DNA from: Candidatus Coatesbacteria bacterium RBG_13_66_14
GTDB taxonomy: Bacteria > RBG-13-66-14
Assembly: GCA_001774505.1 (NCBI GenBank)
Contig: MFAF01000111.1
Span: forward strand, 11,515 to 17,141
Direction: 5' to 3'
DNA length: 5,627 bases
Position numbers and translations under genes: made by a program. Under the pieces are notes generated by a model. The model worked only from the letters and a program-made list of their open reading frames with translations, had not been told where the DNA came from and did not search any database. The first letter of the stretch is position 1, and every line of letters starts with the position of its first letter. Positions 5,439 through 5,627 of this stretch are shown in pieces.

Positions 5439-5472
5439 AGGGGCTCCATCCGTCGGGCTTGGAAACCCGAAG

Positions 5473-5501
5473 AGAGTATTACCCCGCCGGGGGAAAGTCA
5501 A
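5473..5501 (-). promoter_or_regulatory. Promoter P2 for the hdrC leader, sigma70-like
   Basis: The minus strand reads TTGACT (5501-5496), a 17-nt spacer, then TACTCT (5478-5473). Transcription would start near 5466, giving a leader of about 250 nt to hdrC that includes the structured RNA. The spacer contains the inverted repeat CCCCG-C-CGGGG (5482-5492), which could bind a regulator between the two promoter boxes. Confidence 0.6.
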
Positions 5502-5514
5502 GCTAGACGTAGTA

Positions 5515-5539
5515 TCAATTCAGATCAATTATCTCAATT
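5515..5539. promoter_or_regulatory. Phased TCAATT repeats, possible operator
   Basis: TCAATT occurs at 5515-5520, 5525-5530 and 5534-5539, with steps of 10 and 9 bp, about one helical turn. A fourth copy lies at 5603-5608. The longer word TCTCAATTT is shared by 5532-5540 and 5601-5609. The cluster sits between promoters P1 and P2, at and just after the predicted P1 start, where a bound regulator could block P1 or affect P2. The core is AT-rich in an otherwise GC-rich window, so chance is less likely but not excluded. Confidence 0.4.
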
Positions 5540-5549
5540 TCCACCCGGA

Positions 5550-5578
5550 ATAATAGCACATTCGCAGGCGCGGTTCAA
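5550..5578 (-). promoter_or_regulatory. Promoter P1, strong sigma70-like with extended -10
   Basis: The minus strand reads TTGAAC (5578-5573), exactly 17 nt, then TATTAT (5555-5550), with TG one base before the -10 box (TGC-TATTAT). This is the best promoter match in the window. Its start would be near 5543, about 330 nt before hdrC, directly in the phased TCAATT repeats. It should drive hdrCBA and possibly the downstream genes. Confidence 0.65.
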
Positions 5579-5627
5579 CAGGTAATCCGAGGATACTTCG
5601 TCTCAATTTTAGCCGCGTTGGATCCGG

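Larger units (their letters stand above)
5344..5466 (-). ncRNA. Structured leader or small RNA of about 120 nt upstream of hdrC (unclassified)
   Basis: The segment runs from the predicted start of promoter P2 to the U6 tract. Its main hairpin is AGCCCCU (5445-5439) with AGGGGCU (5404-5398), an AAAAA/CCGGUC internal loop, then CUACCGC (5433-5427) with GCGGUAG (5417-5411) and a 9-nt loop. An 8-nt segment CCAAGCCC (5462-5455) is perfectly complementary to GGGCUUGG (5402-5395), which overlaps the 3' arm of the main hairpin and the 5' arm of the terminator. The segment can also form a local 6-bp hairpin with CGGGUU (5469-5464). Such alternatives are typical of riboswitch or attenuator platforms. 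It does not match a riboswitch, 6S or SRP RNA consensus that I know. An independent sRNA is equally possible. Confidence 0.5.

Noticed and set aside
5344..5466. 6S RNA, SRP RNA or a known riboswitch
   Set aside because: Length and hairpin shape gave some reason to consider 6S RNA, but the conserved elements of 6S, SRP and the common riboswitch classes that I could recall were not found.

Overview
The window reads as part of a redox operon from an anaerobic, GC-rich bacterium, probably uncultured. All genes lie on the minus strand. No marker gene fixes the taxon. The anaerobic inference rests on five consecutive oxygen-sensitive iron-sulfur/flavin proteins of the heterodisulfide reductase (Hdr) and NADH-dehydrogenase (NuoEF/HydBC-like) families. 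Bacterial hdr genes beside NAD-linked modules are known from sulfate reducers, syntrophs and acetogens, for example FlxABCD-HdrABC.

Layout in transcription order, right to left. Positions 5216-5627 are non-coding and regulatory: two sigma70-type promoters, a cluster of phased short repeats, and a roughly 120-nt RNA segment with mutually exclusive stems that ends in a terminator-like hairpin plus U6. Next come hdrC (5215-4640), hdrB (4636-3758) and an unusually short hdrA (3745-2867), nearly abutting and clearly one transcription unit. A GC hairpin lies just after hdrA, followed by a 269-nt spacer with small inverted and direct repeats. Then a NuoE/HydC-like gene (2597-2103, GTG start), a 325-nt spacer full of local repeats, and a NuoF/HydB-like gene (1777 to beyond position 1). 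The last gene is cut by the window edge after 592 codons, where a new Cys-rich segment begins that resembles the start of a GltD/NfnL-type domain.

How the genes could work together: NuoE/NuoF would exchange electrons with NAD(P)H through FMN and Fe-S clusters. HdrA would be the flavin/Fe-S hub, HdrC the two-cluster wire, and HdrB the disulfide-reducing subunit with two CCG motifs. This would make a soluble NAD(P)H:disulfide oxidoreductase, possibly flavin-bifurcating with ferredoxin. Two points stand out. HdrA stops right after its inserted ferredoxin motif, so it lacks the second half of the flavin domain and the C-terminal ferredoxin. NuoF appears to carry a GltD/NfnL-like extension. A possible reading is that the bifurcating flavin has moved from HdrA to the NuoF fusion; this is inference and depends on sequence beyond the window.
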